A stretch of 64,000 bases of DNA from Leptodactylus fallax (taxonomy: Eukaryota; Chordata; Amphibia; Anura; Leptodactylidae): contig CAMRHE010000321.1 of assembly GCA_947044405.1 (NCBI GenBank), positions 620,001-684,000 on the forward strand, written 5' to 3'. The notes beneath the pieces are model-generated. The model ran no database searches and was not told where the DNA came from. It saw only the letters and a list, made by a program, of their open reading frames with translations. A program made the translations under genes and the position numbers. Numbering within the stretch: the first letter of the stretch is position 1; each line of letters starts with the position of its first letter. Positions 21,970 to 33,254 of this stretch are shown here, piece by piece.

Positions 21970-22625
21970 TGTTTGTATGAATATTGGGTAACCAAAAAGG
22001 AAAAAAAAAAAACCCTTGAACAGATTTTTGGGATTAGCAAGGCTAGTCATTGTTCACTGGTACCCAAAAAAAAAAAAAAAAAAAAACCCTGGCGAAAAGG
22101 AGATTTTTTTCAGATTAGCAAACTGTGTCACACTGTTTATTGGGTAAGCATAAAAAAAACCCTTAAGGCCCCACGTTGTGAGCTTCACCAAAAAGGCGCT
22201 GCAGAAAAGACCACGGCAGAAACGCATTGCATTTTTTTCTGCAGCATTTTTCATTGCGATCTCGCAGAGTTTTCCTCTGTGGACTTTCTGCACCTATTAT
22301 ACCTATACCGGAAAATGGCAGTGTTTCCATAGGTATAATTGACATACTGCAATTTTTTAATCGCAGCTTTTCCACTGCAGATGTGTGGATGGGATTAGCC
22401 AGATTCCCATCCACCTTGCAGGTACTGTAAAACGCAGCGTTTTTTGCTGCAGCCAAAATGCTGCGTTTTCGCAACCTGGGGCCCTGGCGTAAGAAACAGA
22501 TTTTTTAGATTAGTACACACTACAAGACTGCTTATTGGGTGAACAAAAGAAAAAAAAAACCACTTAACAAATGAAATTTTTTTCATATTAGTAGGCTGCG
22601 TCATACTGTTTAATAGGATTAACTG
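21970..22625. repeat. Degenerate tandem repeat, about 80-95 bp unit, split by a MITE
   Basis: Four units share the order TATTGGGTAA.CA, an A-rich run, ACCCTTG or ACCCTGGCG, a T-rich run, GATTAGCAA.CTG, GTCACACTG. Unit starts are near 21,980, 22,053, 22,136 and 22,529. The third unit is broken by the MITE at about 22,164-22,484. Confidence 0.7.
22164..22484. mobile_element. MITE with GGCCCCA-type inverted ends
   Basis: The left end AAGGCCCCACGTTGTGAGC is matched by the reverse complement of TTTTCGCAACCTGGGGCC at the right. A central block TTCCATAGGTATAATTGACAT and CTGCGTTTT/AAAACGCAG runs give further symmetry. It interrupts unit 3 of the surrounding tandem repeat. The exact target duplication (CCT?) is ambiguous. 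Confidence 0.7.
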
Positions 22626-23780
22626 TGCATTTTCTGCATTATGGCAGCAGTCTGGCTCACATAGCTCAGATATTCTCCTCACCCCTATCTATGAATTCTA
22701 TCACTATCAGCCTGTAATTGATTAAATCTGGCTTTGTTCTACTACAGTTATTCCTATGATTCTCTAGCTCTATTGCAAATTTTACTGCTGTCAGTGCTGT
22801 GTATTGCTGAAGAAAATGAAGTAATTGCTTTGGATCACGCTGAGATGAATAACACATCCCTACTTCCACCATCACTGAAATGCCTCATGTTACTGCACAC
22901 ATCATCTTACTGTATATACTGTATGTTACATCAGCAATATAAGGTGTCCATCTACCTGACTATTGGCTGATAAGCTCTCAGGTGATGTGATGTGAGATGA
23001 TGCCAGGACATCACACACATGTGTCTCTTCTGTATTTTCACTGCACAATGCATGTCTTATCAGCCATTTTAGTTAATCCAAGATGGATTGCCAATTATTT
23101 GGCTTCGTTAAAAAACAAACATTTGGAATATTCGGGTCAAACCTGGCTCAGACCTAATCGGTTTGCCCAACTCTATGTGCTAACATTGAATTTCCAGTGA
23201 GATTAAAGCTTTTAGTTATACGGATATATACACTAGCTTGCTTTTCTTTTCTTTTCTTTTTTTTCACTGGGCACATCCTGTTTATTACTATGTAAAGTGT
23301 CTCCCCACTGATTATGTAAAAAATACAGATTTTTATCATCAAAATGCCAGTTATTATATTGATCCTAAGACTTAACATTAGCTTAACGAGTAACAATATA
23401 ATTATTTAAACTGATACATTTTAAGTACATGGCATATATTTTACATAGCTCTGCCAATGGCAGTGCTTGTCAATGAAAAATCTGTTAAATCCTAGAGGAT
23501 AACAGGATTACTGCATAAATTTTAATCTGCTGTATGCAACATATGCAAATCATTTCAGTGAGTTTATCCAGTAGTACATTCCAAGATTATATTTACAAAA
23601 CATTAATAATATAAACCGTTATCACGTGTTCATATTTGTATCATACAAATTATCTGTGGTATCCTAAATAATTACACAAGTCAACAGATATCCTTTATGA
23701 CACAGGACTTGTCACTCATCTTTTCTAGAATCCTAAAAGCCTGAATATCTAGTTACTGTACATATGTAGAAGCTATAGTA
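22626..23780. other. No recognisable feature
   Basis: AT-rich sequence with short open frames only. I see no terminal repeats or conserved coding motif. The last bases (CTATAGTA, 23,773-23,780) are the left flank of the next hAT. Confidence 0.5.
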
Positions 23781-25911
23781 CAGGGATACTCAACTGGCGG
23801 ACTGCGGTCCCAAATCGCGGCCGCCAGCTGTCCAGACCCCTACCTCTTGGCACTTTCATTGTGGCAGCGGCTGGGAGAAGCCGTCATCTCTCGCCCGCTG
23901 TTCCCAAGCACTGATCCCTTGCACTAGTGGCAGCAGGGATTGGTAATCATCCCTGCTGTCTTCACACGACGCGCAGACAGAAGGGAAGATTGTGATCCCT
24001 GCTGCCACTTAGTGTAAGTGATCGGGGCTTAGGGAGAGTGGGTGAGAGATGAAGGTTCCTTTTAATGTTAATTATGTATGGGGGCACTAATGGGGAATTA
24101 TACTGTTGAGGGGTATTAAGGAGCATACCACGAGGAGGCACACTAATGGGACATTATACTGTGTGGGGGCACTAGTGTCCCATAAGTGCCCCTCACAGTT
24201 TAAAGCTCCTTAGTGCCCCCACCCACCACATAATGCTCCTTAGTGCCCCTACCCACCACATAATGCTCCTTAGTGCCCCTACGCACCATATAATGCTCAT
24301 TAGTGCCCCCACACACAGTATAATGCTCCTCAGTGCCACCACCCACAGTATAATGCTCCTCAGCACCCCCACACACCGTATAAAGCTGCTTAGTGCCCCC
24401 ATGCACCGTATAAAGTTCCTTAGTGCCCCCAACCACAGTATAAAGCTTCATAGTGCCCTCACGTACAGTATAATGCTCCTTAGTGCCCCCACGCACAGTA
24501 AAATGCTAGTTAGTGTCCCCAACTACAGTATAAATCTTCATAGTGCCTCCATGCACAGTAAAATGCTCCTTAGTGCACCTGCGCACACTATAAAGCTCCT
24601 TAGTGTCCCCACGCACAGTAAAATTCTCCTTAGTGCCCCTGACTACAGTATAACGCTTCATAGTTTCCCACACAGTATAATGCTCCTTAGTGGCCCCACA
24701 CATAGTATAACACTCCTTAGTGCCCCCACCCACAGTATAAAGCTTCATAGTGCCCCCACGCACAGTAAAATTCTTCTTAGTGCTCCCAACTACAGTATAA
24801 CGCTTCATAGTGCCTCCACGCACAGTATAAATCTCCTTAGTGCACCCGTGCACAGTATAAAGCTCCTTAGTGCCCACAAGCACAATATAATGCTTCTTAG
24901 TGCCCCCAAGCACAATAAAATGCTAGTTAGTGTCCCCAACTACAGTATAAAGCTTCATAGTGCCTCCATGCACAGTAAAGTGCTCCTTAGTGCACCCGTG
25001 CACAGTATAAAGCTCCTTAGTGCCCGCAAGCACAATATAATGCTCCTTAGTGCCCCCCCACACACAGTAAAATGCTCTTTAGTGCCCACAATTTCAGTAT
25101 AAAGCTTTATAATGATCCTTAGTGCCCCCAGGCACAGTATAAAGCTTGTTAGTGCCACCACGCACAGTATAATGCTCCTTCATGCCCCCACTCACAGTAT
25201 AAAGCTTCATAGTACCCCACGCACAGTAGAATGCTCCTTAGTGCCCCCACCCATAGTTTAATGCTCCTTAGTGCTCCCACTCACAGCATAATGCTCCTTA
25301 GTGCCCCCACGCACAGTATAAAGCTCCTTAGTGCCACCATGCACAATATAATGCTCCTTAGTGCCCCCCACACACAGTAGAATGCTCTTTAGTGCCCATG
25401 ACTTCAGTATAAAGCTTTATAATGCTCCTTAGTGCCCCCAGGCACAGTATAAAGCTTGTAGTGCCACCACGCACAGTACAATGCTCCTTCATGCCCCCAC
25501 TCACAGTATAAAGCTTCATAGTACCCCACTCACAGAATGCTCCTTAGCGCCCCCACCCATAGTTTAATGCTCCTTAGTGCTCCCACTCACAGCATAATGC
25601 TCCTTAGTGCCCCCACACACAGTAGAATGCTCCTTAGTGCCCCCACCCATAGTTTAATGCTCCTTAGTGCTCCCACTCACAGCATAATGCTCCTTAGTGC
25701 CCACACCCACAGTATAATGCTCCTTAGGGCCCCTAACCACACTATAATGTGACATTGCATGAGTTTTTTTCCTAATTTTTCTTGTTCATCGTCTTTTTGT
25801 CCGAAAAATACCGTAAACACTAGATGTGTTCAGCTGCTGTTCACCTCGGACCTTTACTTGATGGTGGATCCCGGTCAACGGACCTTTACTAAAAGTAGTT
25901 GAGTTCCCCTG
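23781..25911. mobile_element. hAT element filled by a 30-bp minisatellite
   Basis: The left end is CAGGGATACTCAACTGGCGG; the right end, reverse complemented, is CAGGGGAACTCAACTACTTT. Flanks CTATAGTA (23,773-23,780) and CTATTGTC (25,912-25,919) agree at 6 of 8 positions, a decayed 8-bp duplication. About three quarters of the 2.1 kb is one tandem array. There is no transposase. Confidence 0.8.
24060..25748. repeat. 30-bp minisatellite, about 50 units, with higher-order structure
   Basis: The unit is CCTTAGTGCCCCCACGCACA followed by GTATAATGCT. At the left edge (24,060-24,172) units run in the opposite orientation and switch near 24,172. Blocks of about 10 units are repeated: the stretch from about 25,050 to 25,240 recurs at about 25,370-25,545, sharing the same unusual units (CAATTTCAGTATAAAGC / TGACTTCAGTATAAAGC). 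Because 30 is divisible by 3, long frames stay open on both strands without coding meaning. Confidence 0.95.
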
Positions 25912-26090
25912 CTATTGTCGATAATAGCCATATTTATTATTAGACACCTTTCAGAGAAATAGATGTAATCAAGAAATACTAAGAATGTTCAATTAATTAA
26001 ACATTAGAGGATAACAAAGTTACATATATAGATTTATGGTTGACTGTTTTACTTTTAGGGACAAATGCACAGTATTTATATAGTAACAGT

Positions 26091-26482
26091 AAGGAAACCG
26101 CTAGAGGAGCTGGAGAACTCTGGGGGGAGGGGCACTAGCAATAGCAGGCGCCAATGGGAAAGTGAGCAAACAATAAATAGGGAGGAGACAATAAATAGGG
26201 AGGGAGACAATAAATAGGGAGGAAGAACTTTCCCCAGACTTGATAGGAGGATAGATTGTCAATCACACAGGTAAGACTAAAGTTAACTCTTAGTGGAGCA
26301 GGGGAAACCAAGGTGAAGCAGAAGGGTGTGGTGGAAAATCAATTAAGGAGGTGAGGGAATAGGATAGTGTTCAGACAATGCAAGAAAAACCCAAAGGAAG
26401 GATTAACAACCGAACACGCCTCCTGCGCCACAGCATGTGCCCGGAGGATGGTGCCAAAGCCTGGACAGGTAAGGATGTTACA
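26091..26482 (-). repeat. 3' LTR of the chromovirus
   Basis: The polypurine tract AAAAGGGGGG (minus strand) ends near 26,485 and is followed by TGTAACATCCTTACCTGTCC as the LTR start. The LTR runs to GGTTTCCTTAC at 26,091. Blocks shared with the other LTR are GGAGAACTCTGGGGGGAGGG and CACACAGGTAAGACTAAAGT on the plus strand. It lacks about 280 bp present in the 5' copy and has a short tandem expansion of ACAATAAATAGGGAGG. Confidence 0.7.
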
Positions 26483-26690
26483 GTACCCCCCTTTTACGAG
26501 AGGTCTCTGGACCCTCGCCAGATGCACCAGGTTTCGAAGGGCTCTGACGATGAAAGAGATTAATCAAACGTGGCGCATGCAGGTCCCTACCAAAAACCCA
26601 CGTTCGCTCCTCCAGGCCATAACCCTTCCAGTGCACGAGGTACTGAACAGCCTTCTGCACCCGACGGGAATCCAGAATTTTTTCTACCTA
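26478..26690 (-). pseudogene. Chromovirus pol C-terminus: chromodomain
   Basis: Reading minus from about 26,690, VEKILDSRRVQKAVQYLVHW is followed by KGYGLEERTWVFGRDLHAPR. This is a chromodomain with its aromatic cage region (YLVHWKGY and a later Trp). In sushi-type elements it targets integration to chromatin by binding histone marks. It lies one frame from the integrase frame, which stops at 26,684, so a one-base shift separates them. Confidence 0.85.
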
Positions 26691-28861
26691 TATTCTAGTT
26701 CCCCTTGGACCACCACCGGCGAAGGTGGACTGGAAGAAGTAAGGACAGGGGAGATATACTTCTTCAAACGCGACTTGTGGAAGACGTTGTGGATACGAAA
26801 AGAACTTGGAAGTTGTAATTTCAAATATACTGGGTTTATGAGTTCAGAAATGACATAGGGCCCAATGTAACGTAGTTCAAATTTCCCCGAAGGAACTCTA
26901 AGACACAGATTCCTAGTGGACAACCAGACTCGATCTCCCACTCTGTATTCAGGGCCAGGTGAGCGTCTTTTATTTGCCTTCCACTTTTGATATTCTTGGG
27001 CTTTAACCAGGCTCAGATGAGCCTGGGCCCAGACTGTGCACAGTCGCTGATAAGTCTGTTCGGCAGTGGGATTAACAGATTCGGTGCTACGGAGAGAGGA
27101 GTACCTGGGGTTAAAATCATAGTTGCAATAAAACAGAGACATTTTAGTAGTGACGTTAACCCTGTTTATTGCAAACTCTGCTGGAGGAAGAAAGGTTCTC
27201 CATTTTTCTTGAGCATCGGACACAAAACACCTTAAGTATTGTTCCAAAGTTTGGTTGAATCTCTCTGTCTGACCATTGGTATCAGGGTGGAACGCAGAAG
27301 AGAAAGACAGAGAGACCCCCAAACGACCACAAAATTCCTTCCAGAATCTAGAGACAAATTGTACACCCCGATCAGATATAATATTTTCTGGTACACCATG
27401 CAAGCGGAGTATGTGATTAATAAAGAGCGAGGCTAGACGTGGAGCACTTGGAATTTTCTTTAGGGGTACAAAATGACACATTTTGGAGAATCTATCCACA
27501 ACAACCCAAATCACAATCTTCCCTTGGGAATAGGGTAAATCAGTAATAAAGTCCATTGACAAATGGAACCATGGTCTCTTAGGTATAGGAAGGGGATGAA
27601 GAAGGCCCTTGGGTAATCTCCTAGGAGTCTTCATCCCAGCACATGTCTCACATGTCTCACAGGCAGCAACAAATTCACATACGTCCCGAGACCAGGAAGG
27701 CCACCAGTAAGAGCAGGAGAGAAGGTATTTAGTCCCAGCGAAGCCGGAATGTCCCATTAAGGTAGAACAATTAATTTTCTCCAAAACACAAAGACGAAGA
27801 TTTGGAGGTACAAATAGTTTCCCAGTGGGAGTATTACTGGGAGCAAGATCTTGCGAATTAGCCACTGAAGTAGCAAGATCAGGAGTAATAATGGCGAGAA
27901 CCACTCCAGGGGACAAGATTTTATCTGGGACATCCTTAGGGGCATCGCTGGGACGAAAGCTGCGAGATAGGGCATCTGCCCGTACATTTTTAGAGCCTGG
28001 ACGATAAGTCACCACAAAATTAAAACGTGTGAAGAATAGCGCCCAGTGGGCCTGCCTAGGAGACAGTCGCTTAGCGTTGTCCAGATAAAGTAGGTTCTTA
28101 TGATTGTTTAATACTGTGATCTGGTGTTTGGCCCCCTCGAGGAAATGTCTCCACTCCTCGAATGCCCATTTAATGGCTAGGAGTTCTCGATTACCAATAT
28201 CATAGTTGCGCTGTGCAGGAGAGAATTTCCTCGAGAAGAAGGCCACAGGATGCAAACACGTAAAATTTTCAGAGCCCTGAGATAACATGGCACCAACCCC
28301 CACTTCAGAGGCATCAACCTCAATAATAAATGGGCGATCATAGTCTGGTGGTACTAATACAGGGGCCTCAACAAAACATTTCTTGAGATGTACAAAAGCC
28401 TGTTCAGCTTCCGGAGTCCATTTGGTCAAATTGGCACCTTTCTTAGTAAGATCCATCAACGACTTAACTATAGTAGAGAAATTCTTAATACATTTTCGAT
28501 AATAGTTGGAGAAACCCAAGAGACGTTGCAGGGCCTTAAGGTTGGAGGGGTGTTCCCAGTTATTAATAGCCGTGACTTTTAGTGGATCCATACAAAAATA
28601 ATCGGGAGTAATAACGTAACCAAGGAAGGTGACCCTTTGGACTCCGAACAGGCATTTGGACAGTTTGGCAAAGAGACAGTTTTGAGGCAACAGTAGCAAA
28701 ACACTCCTAACATGTTCAATATGTGTAGCCCAATCAGGAGAGAACACTAGAATGTCATCCAGGTAGACAACCACATAATGGCCGAGCAAGTCTCTAAAGA
28801 TATCGTTAACAAAATGTTGAAATACTGCAGGTGCATTAGACAACCCGAAAGGCATTACCAA
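26684..28861 (-). pseudogene. Chromovirus pol: RT (part), RNase H and integrase
   Basis: This 725-codon frame starts at MVMPFGLSNAPAVFQHFVND, then YVVVYLDDILVFS (YxDD box). RNase H follows, with FIIEVDASEVGVGAML and GNRELLAIKWAFEEWRH. The integrase has an HHCC zinc finger (MGHSGFAGTK...CETCETC), then SMDFITDLP, IISDRG and HPDTNGQTERFNQTLEQYLR as the DDE residues. The C-terminal part VGDRVWLSTRNL..GPYVISELINP is the typical GPF/GPY module. Apart from loss of the N-terminal RT blocks to a frameshift and the C-terminal shift, this stretch is intact with no internal stop. Confidence 0.95.
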
Positions 28862-29406
28862 ATATTCAAAGTGACCTTCCGGGGTGTTGAATGCAGTTTT
28901 CCATTCATCTCCTTCTCTAATCCGGATCAGATTGTATGCCCCGCGGAGGTCAATTTTAGAAAACTAGCGGGCACCCACAATCTGATTAAAAAAATCAGGG
29001 ATCAGAGGAAGAGGGTACTGATTTGTAACCGTAATCTTATTTAATTCTCGGTAGTCAATGCATTGTCGCAGTCCGCAATTTTTTTTTTAACAAAAAAGAA
29101 CCCATCCCCCATGGGAGACTGAGATGGACGGATGAGACCTTTAAGAAGACTATCCTGAGTGTATTCCCGAATAGCCTCACGTTCTAGAGCAGAAAGATTG
29201 AAGATCCTTCCCATAGGGTATTTGGAGTCTGGATGGAGTTCAATCGCACAATCGTAAGGTCTATGCAGAGGTAAAACTTCAGCAGATTTAGCCTCAAAAA
29301 CATCATGAAAATCAGAAAAAAATTCATGAAGAAGTGTCTCCTCATTGAGACAATCGGAGGCATGCAAAGCTATACAGTGGGAGGAGCACTGATTCCCCCA
29401 TTTCAC
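28862..29406 (-). pseudogene. Chromovirus pol: RT N-terminal part, frameshifted
   Basis: The frame at 29,041-29,406 carries LHEFFSDFHDVFEAKSAEVL and LPLHRPYDCAIEL, then SALEREAIREYTQDSLLKGL and FFFVKKK. These are the standard opening blocks of Ty3/gypsy RT. The frame is lost in a long homopolymer run after FVKKK. RT fragments such as DEWKTAFNTPEGHFEYL can be read in shifted frames up to 28,862, one with a TAG. I found no clear protease motif between 29,406 and 29,740. Confidence 0.85.
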
Positions 29407-29746
29407 TAACTCTTTTTTGGGCTAATCAAAGGTAGGGTTATGGAGGTCTAGCCAGGGATGCCCTAAAATAATATCAGATGAGAGATCCTCCATAACAAAA
29501 AAAACTTATGAGCTCTATATGTATTGAGCTCACTTGCAAAGTGAGTAAGGGGGTTTTAAAACGGATTTTACCTCTGCCCAGTGGAGTAAAATCCGCCCCA
29601 GTAACCAGCAGAGTAGTATCTAATGATACAAGTTCAATACGTAAAGCAGAAACAAATGAAAATTTAACAAAGTTAGTGGAAGCCCCAGAATCTACTAGGG
29701 CCTGCCCAGAAACGGATCTGTCCCCAAAGGACAGACACAGGTGACA

Positions 29747-30214
29747 TCAATTTATGAGAGTTTTCGGAAGATACCTGACTGCCTGAGTGGTTCTTCCGAA
29801 TACCACTCGGGCCCTGGAGTTTTCCACTGGTGTACATGGTTTGATGGAACAGTCTCGGATGAGATGACCCGGTTTGCTGCAATACAGGCAGAGATGATTC
29901 CGGAGACGATATTCTTGTTTAGCCTTGGTATCCAGTGCTCCCAACTGCATAGGTTCATCTCCAGTGGTGACAGAAGGAGAAACAGATTTTTTAACAGAAA
30001 GAGAGGGATAGACAGAAGACTTAGCGGGATCAGTCCCCACCCTCTCTTTACGTCTGTCCTGGAGTCTCCTGTCAATGCTGACGGCTAAGGTCATGGCCTG
30101 TTCTAAGGTAGGGGGATCAGGGTGACCAACCCAAATATCCTTAACTGAATCATTCAGGCCCTGTTTAAAAAGAGCTTTCAAAGCGGAGTCACACCAACCT
30201 GCTGTTATACTCAA
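29747..30214 (-). pseudogene. Chromovirus gag, C-terminal part with zinc knuckle
   Basis: This 155-codon frame begins with SITAGWCDSALKALFKQGLN and IKDIWVGHPDPP-type capsid sequence (here VKDIWVGHPDPPTLEQAM). A basic linker follows, then EPMQLGAL and CLYCSKPGHLIRDC, a C-x2-C-x4-H-x4-C RNA-binding knuckle. In the sushi family this follows a capsid domain encoded upstream. The join to the N-terminal gag frame at 30,295 is broken by a stop and a shift. Confidence 0.9.
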
Positions 30215-30294
30215 TTTCTGAAACTCAGAGCAATAAGTCTCAGCGGATAGTTAACCTTGCTGGAAGGTAAGAAGTTAGGACTCGGCAAGGTAAA

Positions 30295-30690
30295 CTATCC
30301 AATTTGATCAGGCTCAGCATAAATAGCCCCCAAAGACTTAAAAATTTTTTCTAGATCTGTCCACTCTGCCTCAGGGGGGAGTTTAAGGGCCCAAGTATGT
30401 GGATCCCCCTGTAAGAGAAAAATGACCACCCCCACCATCTGAGACTGCGACGCATGAGGGTTGACCCGAAAATACAACTGACATGATTCCCTGAACGTCT
30501 CAAATTTACCTCGGTCCCCTGAAAACCTATTTGGGAGTAACATTTTAACCCTGTGAAGGGAAAAGATAGTAGGTGGTGTCACAGCAGCCTCAGCTAGATT
30601 CTGGGTGAGGGTGTGTACCTGATTGGCCAGCTCAGACATCAAACCTGCTAAATCCGCCATTCGAGTCACAAGGTCCTGAATAGAAGCCAT
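30295..30690 (-). pseudogene. Chromovirus gag, N-terminal part
   Basis: The frame starts at an ATG at 30,690 shortly after the 5' LTR, reading MASIQDLVTRMADLAGLMSE. It continues with MLLPNRFSGDRGKFETFRES, VGVVIFLLQGDPHTWALKLP and FKSLGAIYAEPDQIG, the N-terminal capsid core of sushi-type Gag. A stop follows the last Gly, and the remaining gag lies in another frame from 30,214. It is a structural protein for particle assembly, inactive here. Confidence 0.9.
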
Positions 30691-30745
30691 GCCAGTCAGG
30701 AGTAGAATTTTTTTTTTTTTTTTTTTTTAACGGCCTGCTATTCTG

Positions 30746-31225
30746 TAAGGAAACCACTAGAAGAGCAATTCCCCAGTAGCTACTGGAGAACTCTGGGGGG
30801 AGGGGCACAACAAGACAGTGGACCGTAAGCTGAATCCCCCCCCCCACTGTCCCTACTTATTTAACCGATCTGTCCTAGGTGACAGCCAGCAACAAGTCGA
30901 CAGTCCCTGCTTATAATAAGTGATTACACAGAATGCAGACAAGACGAACAACAACAAACGGAGGTCAGATAGCCAAGGGGTCAGTAACAATGCAGTACAA
31001 AATCACGATCCAATAGAAAAGTCAAAGGTAAGCCAGTGGTCAGGAAATAAGAAGAACAGGTAGCAAAGAGCAAGGAGTATAGCCAGTACGCGTAATAGCA
31101 GGCGCCATTGGGAAAGTGAGCAAACAATAAATAAAGGGAGGAAGAACCCGCCCCAGATATGATATCGAGGATAGGTTGTCAAACACACAGGTAAGACTAA
31201 AGTTAACTCTTAGTGGAGCAGGGGG
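30746..31225 (-). repeat. 5' LTR of the chromovirus, outer end missing
   Basis: It shares GGAGAACTCTGGGGGGAGGG, AATAGCAGGCGCC, AGTGAGCAAACAATAAATA and CACACAGGTAAGACTAAAGT (plus strand) with the 3' LTR. It holds about 280 bp that the 3' LTR lacks. Its outer start (the TGTAACATCC part) is absent where Tc1 sequence begins at 31,226. Confidence 0.7.
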
Positions 31226-31400
31226 ATAATTTGCAAATAAATTCTTAAAAAATCAGACAATGCGATTTTTCTGGATTTGTTTTCTCATTTTGTCTCTCAT
31301 AGTTGAGGTCTACCTATGATGTCAATTACAGGCCTCTCATCTTTTTAAGTGGGAGAACTTGCACAATTGGTGACTGACTAAATACTTTTTTTCCCCACTG
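31226..31400 (-). mobile_element. Tc1 terminal fragment
   Basis: Reverse orientation copy of the Tc1 end: from ATAATTTGCAAATAAATTC to TTTTTTTCCCCACTG at 31,400, followed by TA. It matches 7,915-8,090 and 62,979-63,155. Only the terminal 175 bp remain. Confidence 0.85.
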
Positions 31401-31402
31401 TA

Positions 31403-31585
31403 GGTGGGCATCAGACACCTGGCCCCTCCATCAATCAACTGATTGGCTCCATACACTGTTGTAGTTCTGAATGGCTGCTCTGGATCAGTACAGGGATGCT
31501 GGGTTGTGGACTTACACTGATCTCATATTAATGACTTATCCTAAGGATAGGTCATCAGCACCTACATCCTGGAAAACCCTTTAGG
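31403..31585. mobile_element. MITE fragment with hairpin ATGACTTATCC
   Basis: The hairpin ATGACTTATCCTAAGGATAG plus GTCAT lies at 31,531-31,555 and ends in CCTGGAAAACCCTTTAGG. It is the same family as the hairpin at 44,389-44,427. Confidence 0.55.
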
Positions 31586-33254
31586 CTGTGGCCACCTGTT
31601 GCTGAAAAGCTGAATTTTCTTTTGCAAATTTTGTGCCAAAGTCAGGACTTTTTGAGCCAAAGTCAGAAGTGGGGATTTAGCAGAAAGGAGAAGTGCAAGT
31701 ACTTCCTTTATATTTGCCATTCCTTTTGAATCCATGACTTTTGGATATAGGATGAACACTCACTCCTTCCTAAAACAACCCAAACTACAGTAAACACTGA
31801 CTTTGGAATAAATGCACAAAACACTTTATTTTAGGTGTCAAAATGGCCATAGCTTTATTTAAATCACAGAACTAAAATAATCACAGAAGGAGTCAGGTGA
31901 CGTGCTAGACCATTGGGATTCGGAATACTGTGAGATCCCCAGCTGTCTGACATACAGCACCCGGCCAGAAAGCAATAAAGGGGCGGCACGCTCCAGCTTG
32001 CAATTTTAGCAGAGCCATTACACTTTAAGGGCACCAATAACCCTACAGAACATCCGTACCTCTGTGCTTAACCACTGTGCCCACCCCTGGATGACGTTAC
32101 TATTACGACATCCTTCAGGCTGGCCATTTCCAAAGTTCAGCTTGATTATCCCTATGAAGTTTAACCTCATATATTAGATAAAATAAGTCCACAATAACTT
32201 ACCTGCAACTTCCACCTGACTCAACTACCACAGAAGAGGCCATTTGACACCTTAAATGGACTCAACCAACACTAAACTGCTCCGGAATGCAATAGCCCTC
32301 TAGAAATTTTATCCACTGAAGAAAACTATCTATACAAGTCCCATACCATCTTCTCAACTATTTAACTTAGCCAGTAATGGATAAAGAAATTTGCATAAGC
32401 CAGATCAACTAAGATATGAATGTTGCTGAAAATGCACCTGAAAGATATGGCTGTAGTTGGAAACTAGTAAAGATAAATAGCCCATAATACTGAAATTACC
32501 ATAATCCAATATAAATGTTGAATTCTGCCATATCACAGACATGTAATTGCCAACCATTTATGCATAAAAGTATATACTTTCTACTTATGTGGTGTGGGGC
32601 ACAACTTATGGTAGTAACTGTAAATAAATTATATAGATGTATATACTATGTATGAGAGAACACCTCTTCATGGAAAACCTCTGCCACAAAAAAACTATAA
32701 TTGTCCATTTCTATCCATTGGCAACCCTATACCCACGTATACTGCCAGGAAAGACACAAAGAGTATAAAGAAAGGAAAGGAAAAGTACTTGCTGTGCGCC
32801 AGCTTCTCCAGATACTACAGTAACCACAGAGAACTTGCTGTAGTAAATATCCTGACGATTGTTGTTCGATGGGTCCCAATCACATCAACAGTAAAACAAG
32901 CCATTAAATGATGCTTATAACGATGATAATAAGCCCATGATCTGATTTACAAGAGTCTTTGAAGGCATTGAGAGATCCTCTCCTATTGTCTCTCAATCAT
33001 TTTCAGAGCACTTGATGACCTTTACCCTTAGTCACACTGTCGGCAACTTTAAAAGAAACATGGGTTGGTCAATATACATGATTATATATCTTCACTGCAA
33101 GATTACAAGTCAACAGAAATGGTCCTTGAAGCTATAGATTTTATCAAAAAAAATACCACCAATCCCTCCAGCCACAGCCACCAGTTTGGAGGACTCAATT
33201 CATTGTGCAGGCATGTGAAAACTGATAGCCATGCCTTTACCCTAACAGGGTCTT
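31586..33254. other. Mostly unassigned sequence
   Basis: 31,590-31,760 resembles a decayed MITE (TTTTTGAGCCAAAGTCAGAAG). From there to the TTAA element I see only short open frames and no terminal repeats or conserved motifs. Confidence 0.4.

Larger units (their letters stand above)
26091..31225 (-). mobile_element. Ty3/gypsy chromovirus (sushi-like), degenerate
   Basis: Read on the minus strand, the order is 5' LTR, gag with one CCHC knuckle, protease/RT/RNase H/integrase, chromodomain, polypurine tract and 3' LTR. The chromodomain after integrase defines chromoviruses, and the vertebrate members are the sushi group. Gag is broken near 30,215-30,295, pol near 28,870-29,060, and the chromodomain is frameshifted at about 26,685. 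The 5' LTR is truncated on its outer side by a Tc1 fragment. It cannot be active. Confidence 0.92.

Noticed and set aside
24200..25102. Long open frames on both strands (289 codons plus, 135 minus) with a 10-residue periodic peptide
   Set aside because: The DNA is a 30-bp tandem repeat; a unit length divisible by three keeps several frames open. No start context, domain or codon bias supports a protein.
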